Of a stretch of DNA of 6,326 bases, positions 5,107 through 6,326 are shown piece by piece (positions within the stretch are counted from its first letter, which is position 1; every line of letters starts with the position of its first letter). This DNA comes from Treponema sp. GTDB taxonomy: Bacteria > Spirochaetota > Spirochaetia > Treponematales > Breznakiellaceae. The stretch spans positions 1 through 6,326 of the forward strand of contig JAITAN010000228.1 of the NCBI GenBank assembly GCA_031284105.1, written 5' to 3'. Under the pieces are notes generated by a model. It did not search any database, was not told the DNA's origin, and saw nothing but the letters and a program-made list of their open reading frames with translations. The translations under genes were made by a program, and so were the position numbers.

Positions 5107-5782
5107 CGTTTTTGTTTTCCTCGTTCAAGCAAGACAAGCACGTAATAGGTCATAAAAACATACAAACCCATAATTGAAAGATTGACCGCAAAGAACACTA
5201 TGGCGGGGCGTTCTTCCTGCCAGTAGTCAAAGGAAAAGCCGAGAAACAACTTTGAAAACATATCTCTATCAAACGATGACCATACGCCGCAAACGGCAAT
5301 CGCCAGCGCGAGACCACGCATAAGCGTTTTTCGTATGCGGGTTTCTCCTTTAATTCTCAGCATCTTGCGGAAAGCCTTCATAATCATGCCCCAATGCAAA
5401 CCGAGGTGCGCGCCGATCAACGGCAAACACCAATAGGCGGCGCTTGTGTGTATCAGCCTTATTGCCATATCGCTGGGCAGGCGCAAGAACGCAAGTACGG
5501 TTCGGGAATGCAATAACCCGGTGATAATAAGCGCTGCCATCGCACACGCAAGCAATAGATTAAGCGCAGTCATCACGCCGCGCCGCAGGGTATACGCGCC
5601 GTTAAAAATACGCGCCCACCAGTTCCGGTTGAGCGCATTATGCGCACAATACACACCGCGCACACGGCGGCGCCTATCCACTCATGGGCGGCGTCTCCGG
5701 TTGCGCGGTACATAAGGGCGCACAGTAAGAGGATACTAAAGGCAAGGTCGAGGATGAGCCGCAGGGCTAACCTTTTGTTCAC
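5103..5782 (-). pseudogene. DUF4405-type six-helix membrane protein with cytochrome b-like His pairs, single frameshift
   Basis: Two open frames join into one 225-residue protein if the frameshift near 5643-5645 is repaired. The first gives VNKRLALRLILDLAFSILLL and continues to CAVCIV. The second continues HNALNRNWWARIFNG and runs to GKQKR with TGA at 5105-5103. The shift equals two extra bases or one missing base in a GC/TG-rich run (GTGTATTGTGCGCAT). The start is GTG 5782-5780, overlapping the flavodoxin stop as GTGA; DUF4405 proteins normally begin close to this NK-R-x-L-x-L-x-L-D segment. Six hydrophobic segments are visible. His33 and His47 lie on helix 2 and His111 and His125 on helix 4, each pair 14 apart, plus His129. 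That spacing suggests two haems between helices (inference). It is probably a membrane redox partner of the flavodoxin. It may be intact in the organism if the frameshift is a sequence error. Confidence 0.8.
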
Positions 5783-6288
5783 CGCGCCGTTAGACCAAGC
5801 TTGCGAAGCCATGCCGTAACATCTCGGTGAGGCGCGGTTACCCGCGTGTTGTCCTTGGGGTTCGTGTCAAAGGCGCTGACGGAAAGCCCTTCTCCGATAG
5901 CGGCTTTGGGGCAAAGTTTCTTTATGTCGTCAAGGCTGCGCCCGTGGGTAACAAGCGGATATATCGTCTTGCCCGAAAAGTCGTAAGACTCAAGGAAGGT
6001 GAAAACCCCCATCGGCAGGGTTCCCCACCAGTTCGGATAGCACAGAAAGACCGTGCCGTATTGCCCCATGTCGGCGACCGCGCCGGAAAGCGCGGGGCGG
6101 GCGTTGGCGTTCTGTTCCTCTCTGGCTGCCACGATACACTCGTTGTAGGTGTCGGGATAGGCTTTCACCGTCTTTATCTCGAATAAATCCCCACCGCTTG
6201 CCTGCGCGATTTGCCCGGCAAGCGCCTTGGCGTTTCCGCTCCACGAAAAATACGCCACCAAAACTTTGTTACCTTGGCTTTGCGCCAT
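5779..6288 (-). CDS. Flavodoxin (FMN-binding, Flavodoxin_4-like)
   Basis: This is a 169-residue cytoplasmic flavodoxin-fold protein, an FMN electron carrier or small FMN-dependent reductase. After a short N-terminal tail, beta strand KVLVAYFS leads into the FMN phosphate loop SWSGNA (15-20). FEIKTVKAYPDTYNE (36-50) is typical of this subgroup, and R64-P65-A66-L67 matches its usual RP-x-L. YGTVFLCYPNWWGTLP (77-92) is the 80s loop, with Trp87-Trp88 likely stacking on the flavin. FLESYDFSGKTIYPLVTHG (98-116) is the next conserved block. Length is normal. GGAGG at 6301-6297 fits ATG 6288 (8 bases) or the adjacent ATG 6291 (5 bases); the ATG at 6303 overlaps the Shine-Dalgarno sequence and is rejected. 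The stop overlaps the GTG start of the DUF4405 gene, so the two are co-translated and probably work together. A promoter would lie past the window edge. Confidence 0.93.
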   Translation of the reverse strand: MAQSQGNKVLVAYFSWSGNAKALAGQIAQASGGDLFEIKTVKAYPDTYNECIVAAREEQNANARPALSGAVADMGQYGTVFLCYPNWWGTLPMGVFTFLESYDFSGKTIYPLVTHGRSLDDIKKLCPKAAIGEGLSVSAFDTNPKDNTRVTAPHRDVTAWLRKLGLTAR

Positions 6289-6296
6289 CATCGGTA

Positions 6297-6301
6297 CCTC
6301 C
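6297..6301 (-). promoter_or_regulatory. Ribosome binding site of the flavodoxin gene
   Basis: GGAGG on the minus strand, 5 bases before ATG 6291 and 8 before ATG 6288. Because it lies inside the ATGGAGG at 6303, translation from that first ATG is unlikely. The choice between 6291 and 6288 changes the protein by one Met only. Confidence 0.75.
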
Positions 6302-6326
6302 ATACAAAAAAACGTTACTGCTAAAA

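Noticed and set aside
4685..5177. Plus-strand open frames rich in Pro, Arg and Ser
   Set aside because: No ribosome binding sites or motifs, and composition typical of GC-rich antisense sequence. The minus strand carries the better protein-like signal and gene continuity.
5779..5812. ATG at 5812 as the start of the DUF4405 gene
   Set aside because: It would give a 34-base overlap with the flavodoxin gene and a ten-residue non-family tail. The GTG at 5782 gives a GTGA overlap and the usual N-terminus.
1..6326. A complete defence, toxin-antitoxin or other new multi-gene system
   Set aside because: Apart from IS relics, the window holds ordinary transport, hydrolase and redox genes. The nearest to something new is the flavodoxin-DUF4405 module with its lost third gene.

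Overview
The window looks like a stretch of chromosome from an anaerobic, probably host-associated bacterium of moderate GC content. The transposon relics and the gene mix recall gut or oral spirochaetes (Treponema-like) or clostridia. That assignment is a low-confidence impression, because no taxonomic marker gene is present. Every metabolic gene lies on the minus strand.

Layout. (1) Bases 1-1535 are a graveyard of insertion sequences. First comes the 3' part of an IS3-family transposase gene that is frameshifted and has lost its first catalytic Asp. An unrecognised 76-residue ORF with a good ribosome binding site follows. Last is a 620-bp internally deleted IS5-family element that keeps both ends, each within a CTAG. 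(2) Bases 1808-4384 hold an intact two-gene unit read leftwards: an M20 amidohydrolase/aminoacylase-like peptidase, then an AGCS (alanine/glycine:cation) symporter. A plausible sigma70-type promoter and two sets of short tandem repeats lie upstream. (3) Bases 4830-6288 hold a second unit read leftwards: a small flavodoxin, overlapped by four bases (GTGA) by a six-helix DUF4405 membrane protein. That gene is broken by one frameshift and is itself overlapped (ATGA) by a decayed reading frame I cannot identify.

How the genes may work together. The symporter would bring in a small amino-acid-like compound with Na+ or H+, and the M20 enzyme would hydrolyse an amide or N-acyl bond in the cytoplasm, so the pair is a small scavenging operon. 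The flavodoxin and DUF4405 pair looks like a redox module. Once the frameshift is repaired, the membrane protein has two His-x13-His pairs on separate helices, the spacing used for haem ligation in cytochrome b, which suggests electron exchange between a flavodoxin and a membrane dihaem protein. The frameshift falls exactly at one of those His codons. I found no CRISPR array, tRNA, rRNA or recognisable defence system. The most interesting signals are the possible dihaem module, the deletion-derivative IS5 element and the repeat-rich control region between the two operons.
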